NCBI GenBank assembly: GCA_000750105.3
Contig: JPHH03000055.1
Coordinates: 62,001 to 126,000 of the forward strand
Length of the DNA: 64,000 nucleotides
Direction: 5' to 3'
Source: Tolypocladium sp. Sup5 PDA-1
Lineage: Eukaryota > Ascomycota > Sordariomycetes > Hypocreales > Ophiocordycipitaceae
A model generated the notes under the pieces. That model saw only the letters and a list, made by a program, of their open reading frames with translations. It was not told where the DNA came from and did not search any database. Positions 23,644 through 36,100 of this stretch are shown here, one piece after another. A program made the position numbers and the translations under genes. Every line of letters starts with the position of its first letter. Position 1 is the stretch's first letter.

Positions 23644-26600
23644 ATGACATCTGCGGGAGGCACAGGTGCCGGCAGCCCTCTTATCGCGGGAGCGGGAGTG
23701 TCCAGCGGCGAGTTCCACGACTTCGACGATGAGTTCGCTGCCTCGAACCTCTTCGACTTCTCCAACAGCCCAGATACTCTGCAGAGCCTGGACACGATAG
23801 GAACAAACGACCAAAAGGCATTTTTAAACCCCCAGGAGCTCATAGTGGATCCGTTGCCCGACTCGCCCAACGAGTCCTACCACGACTCCTCGTCCGAGTC
23901 GGCATCCTCCACGAAGAGGACCGGCAGCTCTGCGTCGGCCAAGACCCCCGCAACCGCCGGCGACACGGCGATGGGTGATGGTAACGATGTCAAGATGGAG
24001 TGGACCAACCCCGACTATACTACATACGACGACGACGACAACGCCTTCACATTCGGCCGGGAAGCCGACTCGTCGGTCATGATGGATGGCATTTATGCCT
24101 TTGGCGAGACCGATGACAGCTTCATGGACCGCTCATTTGATTTTGACGGTGCATCAAGCAGTCCGGAGGCTCCCTCCGCCGCCCAGGTGAACATGCCGTC
24201 ACCCGAGATGCCCACCATCAAGACGACTAGCCCCAAGAAGCCCAACCAGGCAAACAAGGCCAAAGCCGGCGGCCACAAGAAACAAATATCTGTAAGTGCT
24301 GCTACAGCTTCAACGACGCGGGCAGGCTCTAATCACTTCCTGCAGCAATACTCGATGGCCTCATCCATCAACGGCGTGAGGTCGGCAGGCTCAAGGGAGG
24401 TGTCGCCAATGTCGGCCATGGTGGTTAGCCACGATTCGTCCCCGGCAGCCACCTTTTTCAATTCTCCCTCGCCCAACGCAGGCCATGACTTCTCAAAGGT
24501 CATCAACGGGACCGCCATGTGGCCAAACAGGGTGGACGTGGCCGCGTCGACCAGGCCGGACGCTTTGCCCACTCCGGGCCAGTTTGGAGGGCCGATGGCT
24601 CAACCTATGCCCATGCCGCAACAACGCGCGCTTTATAACACGGCGCCCTTTAGCTTCACCGGTGGATACGAGCTGAGGATTATGCCAACACCGCTCAAGT
24701 CACGCGTCGAGACACAGATCCCCATCAAGATGACCTTGTCTCCTCTGCCTCCCGGTGTGACAAAGCTGCACCTGCCCGCCCACACAATATCAAAACCCAA
24801 GCTTCTGACGAAGCCGCCGCCGGAAAGATCACCCGACACGCTTGAGCTGTATGTGACGCTGGTCTGCACCAGCGCTATGGAACTGCCCGGGATGAAGCAG
24901 AAGGCCCTGGAGAGGGCGACAAAGCTTCCACAGGGCTATCTGCCGGAGCAGGACGACGAGTTTTCGCCCCAGAATGGCGGCGATGTCCGCATCTGCCAAG
25001 GCTGCATCACCAGAGAACGAAAGAGGGCGGCACGAAAGAAGATCAAGAAGCCCGATGAAGAGAAGCTGTGGAGCCTGGACGAAGAGCGCCGCGTCATTGT
25101 CTTCAACACGCTGGAACTCAAGGAGTGGCAGCCACTGAACGGCGTCTTGGACCCGAGTGGGCGGCCGGAGACGGTCGTCTCTAACCGTGCGATGCAGATC
25201 GACGCACCGATGCGTATCGCCTGCTACTGCCGGCACCACAATGAGAAGATGGGGTTCAACGTCATCTTCACGATCAAGGACTTCCAGGATCGTGTCATTG
25301 CTCAGGCCATGTCCAACCCGATCATGATAACCGACGACCATAAAACCCATCCCATGGCGCAGCCCTCATCACAACCGACAATGTCCGAGACCGTCACGAC
25401 CTCGACAGTGCCTGTGAACCCGCCGCCGCCTATGGACGCGACTAACCTTGGGCCTGCCCTCCAGAGTCCGGCTTTCCGCATGTCACCGTCCAGTGGCGAC
25501 ATGGCCGCGGCGCAACGCAACGGGTCATACCCGCCGTCGACATCGGGCAAGACTACACCAACCATGAGTACGTGTACCGCGCCGGGCCGGGCAATGTCCC
25601 GGCCCGCATCCCCCAACCAGGGCGGGCCGATGGCCAAGAAGAGAAAGTCAAGCGGCAGCGGATCACGGGTTCCCAACGGACTGACGATGACGAGGCTGGA
25701 GACTTCGCCGCCACCGGGATCCCAGACTACCAGTACACAGCTGTCAACCGCTGCTACCTCTCCATTCTCGCCGCACACGGGCCCCTTTCAGCTCGAACCG
25801 ATGTTCGGACAGCACAACGGCCAACAGCCGTTTGCCAACGGCCCTCCAACGCCGGGCAGCAATGATCAAACTCCATTCTTTGCCAACAACCGCTCCGCCA
25901 GCATGGACAACCTGGCCATGGCCCAGCTGTATTCTGCGCCGACATCCAGCCATCCTAGCCGCGCACCGAGCCCGAACGGCCTCAGGAACGGCGTTAATGT
26001 ACCGCAGAACCAGTTCGCCCAGACGCTTGCCAGCAGCCTGTACTCGCTGCCCATGGGCGTGAACCAGCCTCGCTGTCCGCCGATGATCCACAAGATCATT
26101 CCCAACGAGGGGCCCAAGATGGGAGGCATCGAGGTCACCGTTCTCGGACAGGCATTCTTCCAAGGATTGGAAGTCTGGTTTGGTGATCAGAAAGCCACCA
26201 CTACAACGTACTGGGGTGACTCGTCGCTCGTGTGTCTGCTGCCTCCTTCTCCCGTCGCGGGAGCCGTTGCTGTCACGTTCAAGCACCAGGGAATTCCCAG
26301 CGCTCAAAACTTCCCGATGGCGAAGGAGCCACCCATCTTCAAATATATCGACGATAATGAAGACAAGCTCATCCGGACAGCGCTGTCTGTGCTCGGTCAC
26401 AAGATGTCTGGCCAGATGGTCGATGTCAGCGACTTGGCGCGGAGGATTTTGAACGACGGAAACTCGACGTGGTCCGGCGGATCATCCGCGGGGCCATCCT
26501 CTGGCGGTCCCGGTTTCAACCACGCGTCTCACGAACATCTCGAGTCCCAACTCCTCAAGTGCCTCGATCTGATTGATCTTGACGACAGCACTCACAAGAC

Positions 26601-27997
26601 GCGGCTGGACTTGCGGAGGCCTACAGGACACACCATGCTGCATCTGGCTTGCTCGCTTGGATATCACCGATTCGTGGCAGCCCTGCTTGCCCGAGGAGCG
26701 AACCCCGATGCTCGCGACAAGGGGGGTTTCACGCCGCTGCACATGGCTGCCATTCAGAACCACCCTGAGATTGTGAGGCGATTGATGCTCGTGGGAGCCG
26801 ACCCTACAATCCGAAGCTTGTCCAGCCTTACTGCTGCGGATGTCGCTCAATCAAGACTGGTCTTGCGTGCCATCCGCCAGTCAGAGCGCCACGCACGGTC
26901 GTTCAGCGGCGGGTCTCTGCACAGCCGAACCAGCAGTGCCACCTCGTTGCGGTCGCTGTGGGAGCCAATGACCCGGGCCCATACGCACGACGAGCCCATC
27001 TCGGTAGACTTGGGCGAGGAGAGCCCCGAGTACACGTCTGGAGACTTTGAGGACGAGGATCCTGACGAGGATTGCTACCTCCATATGAGGCGACAGAGTC
27101 GGTTGAGGCACGACCACGACAGCACCGATCATCTTGGCGACGATTCAGATGAGGAGTCTCGCGCACTGGAATCGCCGACTACGCAATTCGCAGCCCTGAA
27201 GGATCAGCTCCAACAGCAGCTGCATCAGATCCAGCAGTCGATGGCCCTGCATCTCCAGAGCCTCCCTCAGATGCCACAGATGCCGCAGATGCCGCAGATG
27301 CCAACGTTCCCCGGGATGCCCATGCTTCCGGACTACCAGGCATATCTGCAACAAGCTCCGTTCATCATGCGGCGCATGCAGCAATTCATGCCGGGCTCCG
27401 GCACTCGTCCTGGCTCTCAGGAAGGAGACAACCCCAAAATGGATACTCGCTGGTGGGACATCTCGTCTTACATGCAGAACAGCGCCGGCGCGCCGCCTTC
27501 ATACGAGGACATCTTTGGACGGCAGGATTCCGACACGAAGCAACAGTCTGCTATTCGAGCAGCTGCGGAGGCGGAGGCGGACATCAAGTGCGCGACCATT
27601 TACGACCAACCGTCGACGTCGGCAGCGGCCGGAACAAGGACTCAAACCAGGGCCAAATCGCCTAGCATCTTGAAGATTGGACGGAAGAATGCCATCACGA
27701 AGGAGCAGCAGGAACAGTTCTTGCGGGCACACGAGAAGAAGCTGAAGAAGCTGAGCAGCGATCGAAACCTCTTCTTCATCTGGGTATGTCTTTCTTGCTT
27801 CCTGCTAGTGTTTCGATGTTGTTACTAACGCCGTGCAGATTCCACTTCTCGTGGTCATGGTCTGCGCCATGCTGTACAGCTACTTTCCCTCGCTGTTCCC
27901 CTTCCTCTGGACGTCGATGCGAGCCTTGGTTCAAGCCGGACAGGGTCGGGTGTCGCGGGTGATTCAGGACGTCCCAGGGCGTGTCGTTGAGGTATAA
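23644..27997 (+). CDS. SPT23/MGA2-like membrane-anchored transcription factor (IPT/TIG + ankyrin)
   Basis: Homologue of yeast Spt23/Mga2, ER-anchored factors released by ubiquitin- and proteasome-dependent processing to control fatty-acid desaturase and hypoxia genes. The main open frame runs 23644-27783 and is joined across a 55-nt intron (GTATGT...TGCAG, 27784-27838) to 27839-27997. The last exon supplies the membrane anchor (FFIW|IPLLVVMVCAMLY...LFPFLW), which an ORF-only model would lose. Full read-through length is 1432 aa. A second likely intron at 24292-24345 is exactly 54 nt, in phase and without stops, so splicing would give 1414 aa. Domains by read-through numbering: disordered acidic N-terminus, conserved region about 330-570 including a CQGC...C patch, IPT/TIG domain about 812-900 (PPMIHKIIPNEGPKMGGIEV), two ankyrin repeats about 993-1070 (GHTMLHLACSLGY, GFTPLHMAAIQNH), Gln/Met-Pro-rich linker, C-terminal transmembrane helix. 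Confidence 0.92.
24292..24345 (+). other. Stop-free 54-nt intron candidate inside the MGA2-like gene
   Basis: GTAAGT donor, CTAAT branch-like element at about 24329-24333 and CTGCAG acceptor. The length is 18 codons in phase 0 with no stop. Splicing joins KKQIS to QYSMASS; retention adds 18 residues rich in Ala, Thr and Ser. Confidence 0.75.
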
Positions 27998-28856
27998 CGC
28001 ATCATGATGATGGATTCTTCGTTTTTCTTTTCGCTTCTGGAGTCTGGCGCTTCGATGCATGGTGCTGTTGAGCTTTCATTTTACGAGTTGTTATTAGCAG
28101 GGGCTTCTTCCTTTTTCCCTCACTCACGAAGTCCCTGATCACCGTCGTTTTGAACTTGTCACGGGAAGAATGCCGGGAATGTCGGCTATGAATTACACTG
28201 GTTTGAGCTTCCAAGAGACGGGATACAGGATTGATGTATGGGGAGCGCGTGGCTGGGGAAAGGCAGCTCGCGCGGTTGGGGGACTAGTTTTCTGCGTAAT
28301 ATAATGTTGGGCCTGCTGCAGGGACGCTCAATCGGAGCGGCATCAAGCGGGGATAGCTATGGGATCATTTTCTGGGATGACTCTTGTTTGTTGGGTTGGA
28401 CATGGTATTGATTGGTAGGAAGTTGTACACGTAAGTAGGTAGGTAGCCAGCAGCCACTGCAAGGGTGTCCTTGCAACACTAGATACTGTTATCCTCTTGA
28501 GCATTGGTCTGGACGTGCCCGTGATGATGTGGCTCTGCTTTTTAATCTGTAAAGTCATAAGATTATATACGTAGGTGCGTCTTCCATACATACACCCCGT
28601 CTCGCAACACATTCTCACAGCAGTCTGCCCGTCATCCTTGACTCAACCATCCGTTCACCTGTGCCCATAGCAAATACTCCCTGGCAGCATAAAACTCAAA
28701 CAAAATAAACCCGGTCCCGTATTTTCCCGTGCCGTACGGCGTTTCATGTACATGTAGTTTCTCGTCAGTCGTGACACATGGCCATCCTCGTCCCTTGGCC
28801 CTAGCAGGGCCCCTTCCTTAACCAGCCCCCGTCGATCGTAGAGAGTGAGGCGAGGT
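27998..28856. other. Convergent intergenic region
   Basis: About 860 bp between the ends of the MGA2-like gene and the minus-strand hypothetical gene, presumably 3' UTRs. A short GTAGGTAGGTAG run lies at about 28436-28446. No gene is supported. Confidence 0.55.
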
Positions 28857-30113
28857 TCAGCGGCGCAGGCCGCGCCAGGGCCCGGCGTTCTCGCGGTCCT
28901 GGCCGTAGGTGAACTTGGCGGGTATGGCGGGCACGCTAGGGATGCCGCGGTTGGCGTCCGGGACAACGCTCAGGGGCTCGGCGCTGGCGCGGGGGCGAAG
29001 CGCGCGCGATGACGGGCCGGCGTTCATCGGTGCTGCTGCTGCTGCAGCTGCTCTGGCGTCGCCGGCGGTCCTACCGCGCAGCGAGGATACCTCCAGCGAG
29101 CACCTAGCAGCACCGCCGGCGCCGGCAAACGACGCGCCGGGCACGCGCTTGGTGAGCTTGGTCGGCTGCATCGCGGATGGGGGGGCGTCGGCCATGGATA
29201 TGCTGCGGCGGCCGCTGGCGGCGAGGGTGCGGCGGGAGGTGATCCTGCGCAGCTTGGGGAGGGAGATGTCGCGGCTGGCGGAGCGGCGCAGGCGCTTGGG
29301 CAGGAAGCGGTGCGCGAGCGTGGACGCGTCCTCGTCGGCGTCGGCGGGCGGGGGCCCGTCGCCGTTGCTGTTGTTGGCGTTGGCGTTGGCCTCGGCCTCG
29401 GCCTCGTCGTCGTCGTGCTCGGCGGCGGTGCGCTTGGTGCCGCGCGAGGAGGCACCGCTAGCGGGGGAGCAGACGGGCGAGATGCGCGACGCGGGCGGCG
29501 TGAGCGGCGCGAGGGGCCACTGCGGGTGTTTGCTGCCGCTGTTTGTGTCGTTGTTGGTGTCGTGATGCTGGTGATGCTGGTGATGCTGGTGATGCTGGTG
29601 AGGGCGGGAGTCGTGCGATGTGGAGGGACGGGTGCCGGGTGGGCGGGTCGAGTGTATGGCATGGCTGGAGAAGAAGCCCGACGCAACGAGCTGGTGATAA
29701 TTCGCCATCACATCCTCCCTTGACGGCCTCTCGCCCTCCTTCTCCTCGTGCGCCCCCTTCCCTTCCCCCTGCTTCTTTTTGCCATCCTCACCACCGCCAC
29801 CATCGCGCCTCAGCCTTAGCCGTCCGCGCACGCCCTCCCACACCTGTCCGAGGAGCGCCTTGCGCCGTCCCTGCTGCGTCTTCTGCGACGCCGACGCTGC
29901 CGCCGCCTCCTCGCCGTTGCTGCCCGCGCGGCGCATTCTGCCGTCTTCCGCCACGACGGGCCGCTCGAGGGCCGCGCGCTCGGCCGGCGGGAGGAGCCCG
30001 AGGAAGGCGACGGGCGGGGCGGCCGAGGCGCGGTCGTTCATGGAGCCCTCGTGGAAGCGGCTGCGGGCCTGCGCGGCGGCGAGGTGCTGCGCCCTCGTCC
30101 GTGGGGGGCCCAT
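28857..30113 (-). CDS. Hypothetical low-complexity protein with a His/Gln repeat
   Basis: Single open frame of 418 aa with strong GC-rich coding character; function not recognised. The N-terminal third has a possible conserved segment (SREDVMANYHQLVASGFFSS, about residues 130-150). This is followed by a His-rich repeat (HQHHQHHQHHQHHD) encoded by tandem ATGCTGGTG-type nonamers at about 29562-29600. Then come a Pro/Ser region (PLTPPASRISPVCSP), acidic and Asn/Ala repeats (EAEAEANANANN), and several Arg/Lys-rich patches (RFLPKRLRRSASRDISLPKLRR). The composition suggests a disordered nuclear protein, but this is only inference. No signal peptide or membrane segment was seen. The start at 30113 is the first Met of the frame; a second Met lies at residue 25. 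Confidence 0.7.
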   Translation of the reverse strand: MGPPRTRAQHLAAAQARSRFHEGSMNDRASAAPPVAFLGLLPPAERAALERPVVAEDGRMRRAGSNGEEAAAASASQKTQQGRRKALLGQVWEGVRGRLRLRRDGGGGEDGKKKQGEGKGAHEEKEGERPSREDVMANYHQLVASGFFSSHAIHSTRPPGTRPSTSHDSRPHQHHQHHQHHQHHDTNNDTNSGSKHPQWPLAPLTPPASRISPVCSPASGASSRGTKRTAAEHDDDEAEAEANANANNSNGDGPPPADADEDASTLAHRFLPKRLRRSASRDISLPKLRRITSRRTLAASGRRSISMADAPPSAMQPTKLTKRVPGASFAGAGGAARCSLEVSSLRGRTAGDARAAAAAAAPMNAGPSSRALRPRASAEPLSVVPDANRGIPSVPAIPAKFTYGQDRENAGPWRGLRR

Positions 30114-31417
30114 GCTGGGTGTCTTTGGGCTGTTCTGTTCGCGATGTTTGTCTGTTGGGGAAGCCCGTGGTCGTGTAAGGTAGCTTAGACGTCGTTGTCA
30201 ACAACAAGACGCCCAGCTTCGGAGCACGCAAAAGCCCAACAAGCAGCGCGTTTCAATAATCCACTGCAACGCTGTGCCGTGCAATGCAATGCGTTCTTGG
30301 CAATCCAAGTGAAGAAATGCTGCAATCAATAAGGTGGTGTATCAAACAATGCGGGTCTGGCATTTGTTGATGCGGCATTCCGTCCATGACATGTCCCCCC
30401 GCCACGTGATCTCACCACGGCAACGGCGCTGGACCCCTGTCGGTTGCCCGCTGTCAGGGCCCGAAACGGGGCCGTTTCAACGGCGGCCCAGTGGATCGGC
30501 CAGCGGTGCCGTCAGCCTTGCAAGCTTAAGTTGCACCGCTAAACTCTCCCGTCTTCACGATCTCAACGTCCTGTTCAGCGGCCATACTTTATCAGTATCA
30601 GTATCAGTATCAGTATCAGTATTAGTATTTCATATCTCACATCATTTAGGGCATTCATCAACACCGACTGGCAGCAGTATCACAAGCCAAGGGAGAGACC
30701 ACGCGGCGTGTTTCAAACTGGATCAATTCCCAGTTTCCGTCTATCAAAGCTACCTAACATCCCCCAACTGCCCTCATCCCAATCTCCATCTTCCCGAGCT
30801 AGCAGTACGTCCTCCAGCAGAGAGCGTCCCGGCCAAAGCGCTTTTTGCGTAAACGCATTGCCGTGTCGTCGTTGCCCAGTAACGCTGCTCGAGTTGCTTC
30901 GCAAATAGAGTGCTCCTCTCAACGTCAAACAGCAGGACCCGAGCCAAGCAGGGTCGTCCTGTGGCCCCCTGGTGGCCAAAGGTAAAATGGAAAAGAATTG
31001 AACATATATGGATGAAAACCCCTCAAGGAAAACAAGACAAGAATGGAACATGCGAGTGGAGGGAGCGGTAAGCCGCAAGGAGATAAATGGTCGACAGATT
31101 GTGCACGACGCAGTGAAATGCGGTCGTCGTCCGCCCGTCGCTCGCAGTCTATGCACTTGAAAATATCCGTAGCAGACAGTTGTTAAAACACACTGGGATC
31201 GGAGACTCTCGGTCGTCGGATCCGTACATCGTCTTTGCTGGTGACGAAAGGCCTAGCCTGTAAAAGCAGTTGCGCCAGAACACCGTTCCCAAGATCCAAG
31301 AAATACACCACGTCCCCGGCCAAGCTCGTGACCAAAGGGCGAGACACACCAACACCAACGTATTGTATACCAGTTTCAAGGCACCACGGCCTCGCCAGAC
31401 ATGTCGCAGCGCTTGCG
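30114..31417. other. Intergenic region with a hexanucleotide repeat
   Basis: 1.3 kb that includes the promoter of the minus-strand hypothetical gene and the 3' region of veA. The only structure seen is the (TATCAG)n array at 30590-30619. Confidence 0.5.
30590..30619. repeat. (TATCAG)5 microsatellite
   Basis: Five perfect TATCAG units followed by one TATTAG variant (30620-30625). Confidence 0.9.
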
Positions 31418-33127
31418 TTATTGCCATTGGCTGAACGTGACGACTCCAATCTTGCCATCGGCACGCGAATACATCCCCTGATCGGAATCTGGTGCACCGC
31501 TCCGCCGTTCTCCGTGATGAGAATCCAGCTGCCGCCGACCGTTGTGAAGGGGTTGGATGTTTTGATGGAAGACAAGGTCGTGTTTCCGCTTGCCGCCAGT
31601 GGACATGAGGGGTGGTGCTGGCAACGGCTCCGTCTGCGCCTCGATGGGCGGCAGTGGCGACACCAACGAGGCGATCTTGAGAGGCGCGAGGGATGGGTGA
31701 TGCTGGTGAGTCCGTGGCCGTTGCGGCGGCGCTGGCAGGATGGGAGTCGCAGGGTAGGAGTGGTGCGAATCCCTCCGCGAGTGGCCATCGGCCGATGAAT
31801 AAACCGACGGAGAAGAGGGAACGTAGCTGCCCGAGGCTCGATCGTACGGCTCTTGTTTCACGGAGATTGAAGGTGACGGGCATGTCGTACTCATGGCAGC
31901 CGAGCTCATGGTCCGGGCGTGGTGATAGGCGGCGTATGGTGATTGAGACGCCGAATATGGACCGCTGGGCGACATGGGCGGCGCGGGCATGCCTGGCTGG
32001 TGAGAGTAGTGCCGCGGCGTGGCGTACTGCGGCCCCGAGGCGTCTCCAAAGGAAAGATGTCCGCGGCTGCCAGGCTGAGCAGGCTCGTAGCCTGGAGGCG
32101 GGGGAAGCGGCGGATATGAATCGACAGCCGAGGGCCGCCGCGAGACATCGCCCACATACGGCACGCGGTGCTCGCTCGAGTTGCTGAGTGAACGGGCGCG
32201 GATGCCATGGGGGTCCTCGGGCGCAGGCGTAACCGTTCTCCGGCGTGAGTACTCTTCCTCGCGCCTGTCATAGCCGCCCGACTTGCCATCTCGTTTCCTC
32301 ATGCGCACATCGCGACGGATTCGCACGCGGCAGCCTTGGTCGGCAACCGTCTTGCTCAGCTGGGTGCTCTCCATCAGGCCAGGGAACTTCTTGGCGCTGA
32401 AGACGTTGAACGGCTGCGTCTTGATTTCCATGCGCCAGTCGACGCCCGGGGGGAGGTCGCCATCTGCCGGCTCGAGGTCAAAGTCCTTCTCCTCCTTGGT
32501 CGTCTCAAACAAGCTGAACGATAGGCGGAAGTAGCCCTCGTGGCGGACGGACAGATCGGGGAAGATGAAGTAGCCGGCCTCAGCTGGTCGGTCCAGGTAG
32601 GCCATGCCCGAGGCGGGAACACCGGTCAGGATGGGCGGGTTGCTGGCGGCGGGGGTCTGGACGCGGCCGTGGGCGATGGTGCGAGCCTGCTCGAGGCTGG
32701 CGTAGAGGAAGAAGTTGGCATTGTAGTCAAAGGTGATGTCCTTGCCCTCCTCCACCGTCGGGCCCTCGATGATGCGCAGTTCTACAACGGGCGGAGGATC
32801 CACTGGTCGTCGGTCGCTGTTGGCTGTGGCGCGAGTCAGCACAGGAGATATTCAACGTCGCGGGGACGCACATCCATGTGACATATGTGCGCTGTGAGAG
32901 ACCATGTTTGTGTGTTTTGTACACGGAAACCCGGTACGTGCACACGACGGGTAGGTCGGAGATGGTGATGCTTTACCTTTCATGCCCGAGCCGCATGCTC
33001 TCGCGCGCTCCGGCTGCTGGAGCACCGTCAACTGATACCAGAGGCTGCGGTTTTCTCTGGTGATGCGGTGGATGCGTTGCACCGAGTCCCGCGGGGAGTT
33101 TGTGGGGATGGAGGCAGGCGTCGCCAT
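31418..33127 (-). CDS. veA: Velvet-family global regulator VeA
   Basis: VeA links light, development and secondary metabolism; in Aspergillus it forms the VelB-VeA-LaeA complex that enters the nucleus in the dark. Two exons on the minus strand, 33127-32977 and 32823-31418, joined across a 153-nt intron so that the protein reads RARACGSGMKANSDRRPVDPPPVVELRI; 518 aa. The velvet domain spans about residues 15-235: ITRENRSLWYQLTVLQQP, the RRPVDPPP motif, YLDRPAEAGYFIFPDLSVRHEGYFRLSF, and the basic end RIRRDVRMRKRDGK. A split velvet domain with a short first exon is usual for VeA. The C-terminal half is Pro/Ser/His/Tyr-rich and disordered, consistent with the PEST-containing VeA tail, ending SRADGKIGVVTFSQWQ. 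VeA, rather than VelB or VosA, is supported by the domain order and tail. The very C-terminus could involve another intron. Confidence 0.93.
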
Positions 33128-36100
33128 TGTGTCGCGTTTGTCTGATGCGAGTTGAAACGCAGCGCGGTTGTGGTTCGTTCGGTCGTCTGCCGGCAGGATG
33201 TCAGCAACGGGGAACGGCGGTTCGAGATATGTTTGGCGTGCGGAACGAGGCACGGCCCGAGAGAGTTTATACCGCACGCGGGCCCAAGGGCACTCTCCCG
33301 ACACGGTCGACGAGGCGGAACACGGAAGCTCGACTTACCTGCGATATATGCCAAGTCGTCGCTCGGGACTGCCAGCCGCCTGTTACGGGCCAGGCGGCGG
33401 GAGCTCGTCTGTGGCTCCAAGCACGAGTGGCCGAACGACGCAGCGCAGCCGTGTACGAGAGTGGGCGTGCTCCCAGAGACGTCGCAAGAGATGGAGCTGC
33501 GACGAGACTGGAGAATCGACAAAGCGCCAGAACCAGACGCAGATGTCGAGGATGATTGACCCAGACTGTGTGAGCGAGGAGGAGAGGTGGAAGAAAAGCA
33601 GCAGATACGGAGGCAGACAGACAGTCTGGCAGACAGACGGCAGACTGGGGGCAAGAAACGGCTTCTCCGTGCTGCTGGGAGAAGGTACATACGGTACCGT
33701 GCATGCGTCCCAGCACACACACGGCTGGGACGAATTAGGCCCGTTGCAGGCTAGGACGGAGGGAACTGCTGCAGCGGCGCCTTGTACCACCGCGCGCGCC
33801 AACGGCAGCGGCGGTACCAGCAGCTTCGCGACGCGAGGAGCAGCAGCAGATCGGTGCTCGCTCTCAGCAGGCCGGCGGGTGGGTGGATGGGTGGATGCGC
33901 TGGAGGGCTGTTGGGCCACTGGCTGTGCCGTGTCAGCGGGCGGCGTCTGGTTGGCTGCTGGCCTGGCCTGGCACCGGCCACAGCAGCAGGCCCCGAGAGT
34001 CTGGGTAGCGGGTGCAGCTGAGCCCGGCCAGCACCAATGGGCGCCGCGGGACCGGGTGCAGGGGCGTGCGAGGTAAGGTAGGTACCCAGTGCCAGTGTTT
34101 CCAGTGGAGCGTTAGGGGGTTTTGGGGGGGACGGAGAGGTGGGAGGGGGGGAACTTTGGGGGGACAGGGGGGAGAGCAGGCCGGAAATGGGGGCGCCACG
34201 CCAGGCAGAATGGCTGATTGATTGCTGGAAGGGAACTGGAACTAGGGTTTTGGGGGGGCGGTTCCAATCCCAGGTCTGGGGCACCGGAGACTGGGGTGGC
34301 GCGCTGTTGGTTGCTGGTCCCAGGAGACTCGGAACCCGTCCGACAGGAACATGTGCGGTACGGCTGCCAGGGTCTTACTTGTACGGGCGAATGCCGGAGT
34401 TGGCCGCAGCTGTCTGCGGCTCTTGTGCGCTCACGCGACGGCCTGGGACGACATCGCAAGAGGGCGAAAGAAGGGACCAGAGATTACCTACCTATACGGA
34501 GTAATGCAAGTACAGACGGTGAGCAGCAGTTGACAGCAACTCGACGGGGCACGGCCGGCGTCCAACGTCCAAATTAGGCGCGACGGCCGTCGAGCCTCTA
34601 CCCGTGGCCTGTCAACCCGCTAGTGGCCAGCCAGCATTGGACGAAAACAAAGGCGACAAGTGACAGAATTGTGCACGCCTGCGCATGTCACCGGGCGCTG
34701 GCGGCGCTGCTGGTGACTGCACAAACCCGCGAGGCAGGGAGCGGCACGGGTGAGACGAAAAGGAATGAGTGAATGAGCCATGGCTTGGGCTTGGCTCTGC
34801 GCGAGGCGGGAAAAAGCAACGCCTCACTAACCTCGTGCGGCAGAGACAAGGAAAGCAACCAACAAGCAAGCAACCCGAGCAGCAGGGCCCTGTCGAGATT
34901 GGGCGCGTCGGATTGTCTGTCCCAGCAGACAGACTCGGCAGACAGACTCGTATGCGCGCACGTTGTGTGACCCTCGCGATGCCCCCAATCTCTAGTTGGG
35001 TGCAGCGAGACAAGCACGAGCCCGTACGCACCCAACAGCAGCGGCATCAACATCACCGTCGGCTGTCACATCGTCGCCCGGCGGTGCGAGGTGCAAGAGA
35101 TCGCCCCTCCCTCCAGAGCCGTTCGTCGGGACGCTGGTCATCACCTGGAAAAGTCGACGCCCCTGCGAAGTGCAGCACAGTGACGGACAGTGACGGCACC
35201 GTGCCCAGCAGGGTATCCCATCTTGCCCATATCCGTGGTTGCTATCCGTACCAGTCACCGTGGCGCCATGCTCGCTCCCGAGAACGAGAGAAGCAGACTG
35301 GAAGGGTGAGCTTGGGCGAGAGAGAACATGGCAGCCTGGGCCATTGCCATGCCATCGATAGTTTTCTCCGTAGCGGAGGCGCTAAATTGGGCGCTGGCGG
35401 GTGGAGCTAGCACGGGACGGGACTGGCGGCCGTCGGGGAATGCAATCGGTGATACCAGCGACGGGCCAACAGGCTGCGGCTGACCATCATCGATGGATGC
35501 AAGATGGGTTGAGGCGGATGTTGGACGGGTCATTGGGTCCCCCAGCAGATGGCCGGACCGCCTCCACGGAGGCGGTTTGTCTCTGCGGTGCTCCTCCGCG
35601 GACCAACAAACACCAACCGCTTCTCGCCCTTCCAGGTTTGCCTTGCCTTGCCTGCAACGCCGCCTGGACACAGGAGCCCCCTCGAACCGTGCTGCTGGGT
35701 CTGGCCGCCGTGGGGGTTCCGGCCTTCATGCGGCACGGGCCCGCGACTCGTCGTACGCCGGCCAGTGACACGAGCTGCACGAGCTGCACCGCACCGACCG
35801 CGCGTCGCAATTGTCCGCTGGAGCGTCAGTGCAGGCAGTTTGTCAGTTGCGCTGGCCCTTCAATTTGCAGCAGCAAAAGCTCGGCTCCGGGGGGCCCACG
35901 GCGGCACTGAGACATTGGAGGCGAAGGGACCCGACACCCGCGCCGTGGCACAGACAGTGGACAGTGGGCGCTGGGAAACTCAAGCACATCGCCAGCAATC
36001 CCGCCGCCGACGCCAGCGGAGCCCACCGAGATGGCCTCAGTGGAGCCTCCCAGTCTCCCGTCCCCGGATGCACCCAATCCCGACGCCTCGTCACCTGCGG

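Noticed and set aside
29310..29723. Plus-strand frame opposite the His-rich hypothetical gene
   Set aside because: It is Val/Gly/Arg-rich shadow coding of a GC-rich exon; the minus frame is longer and has domain-like patches.
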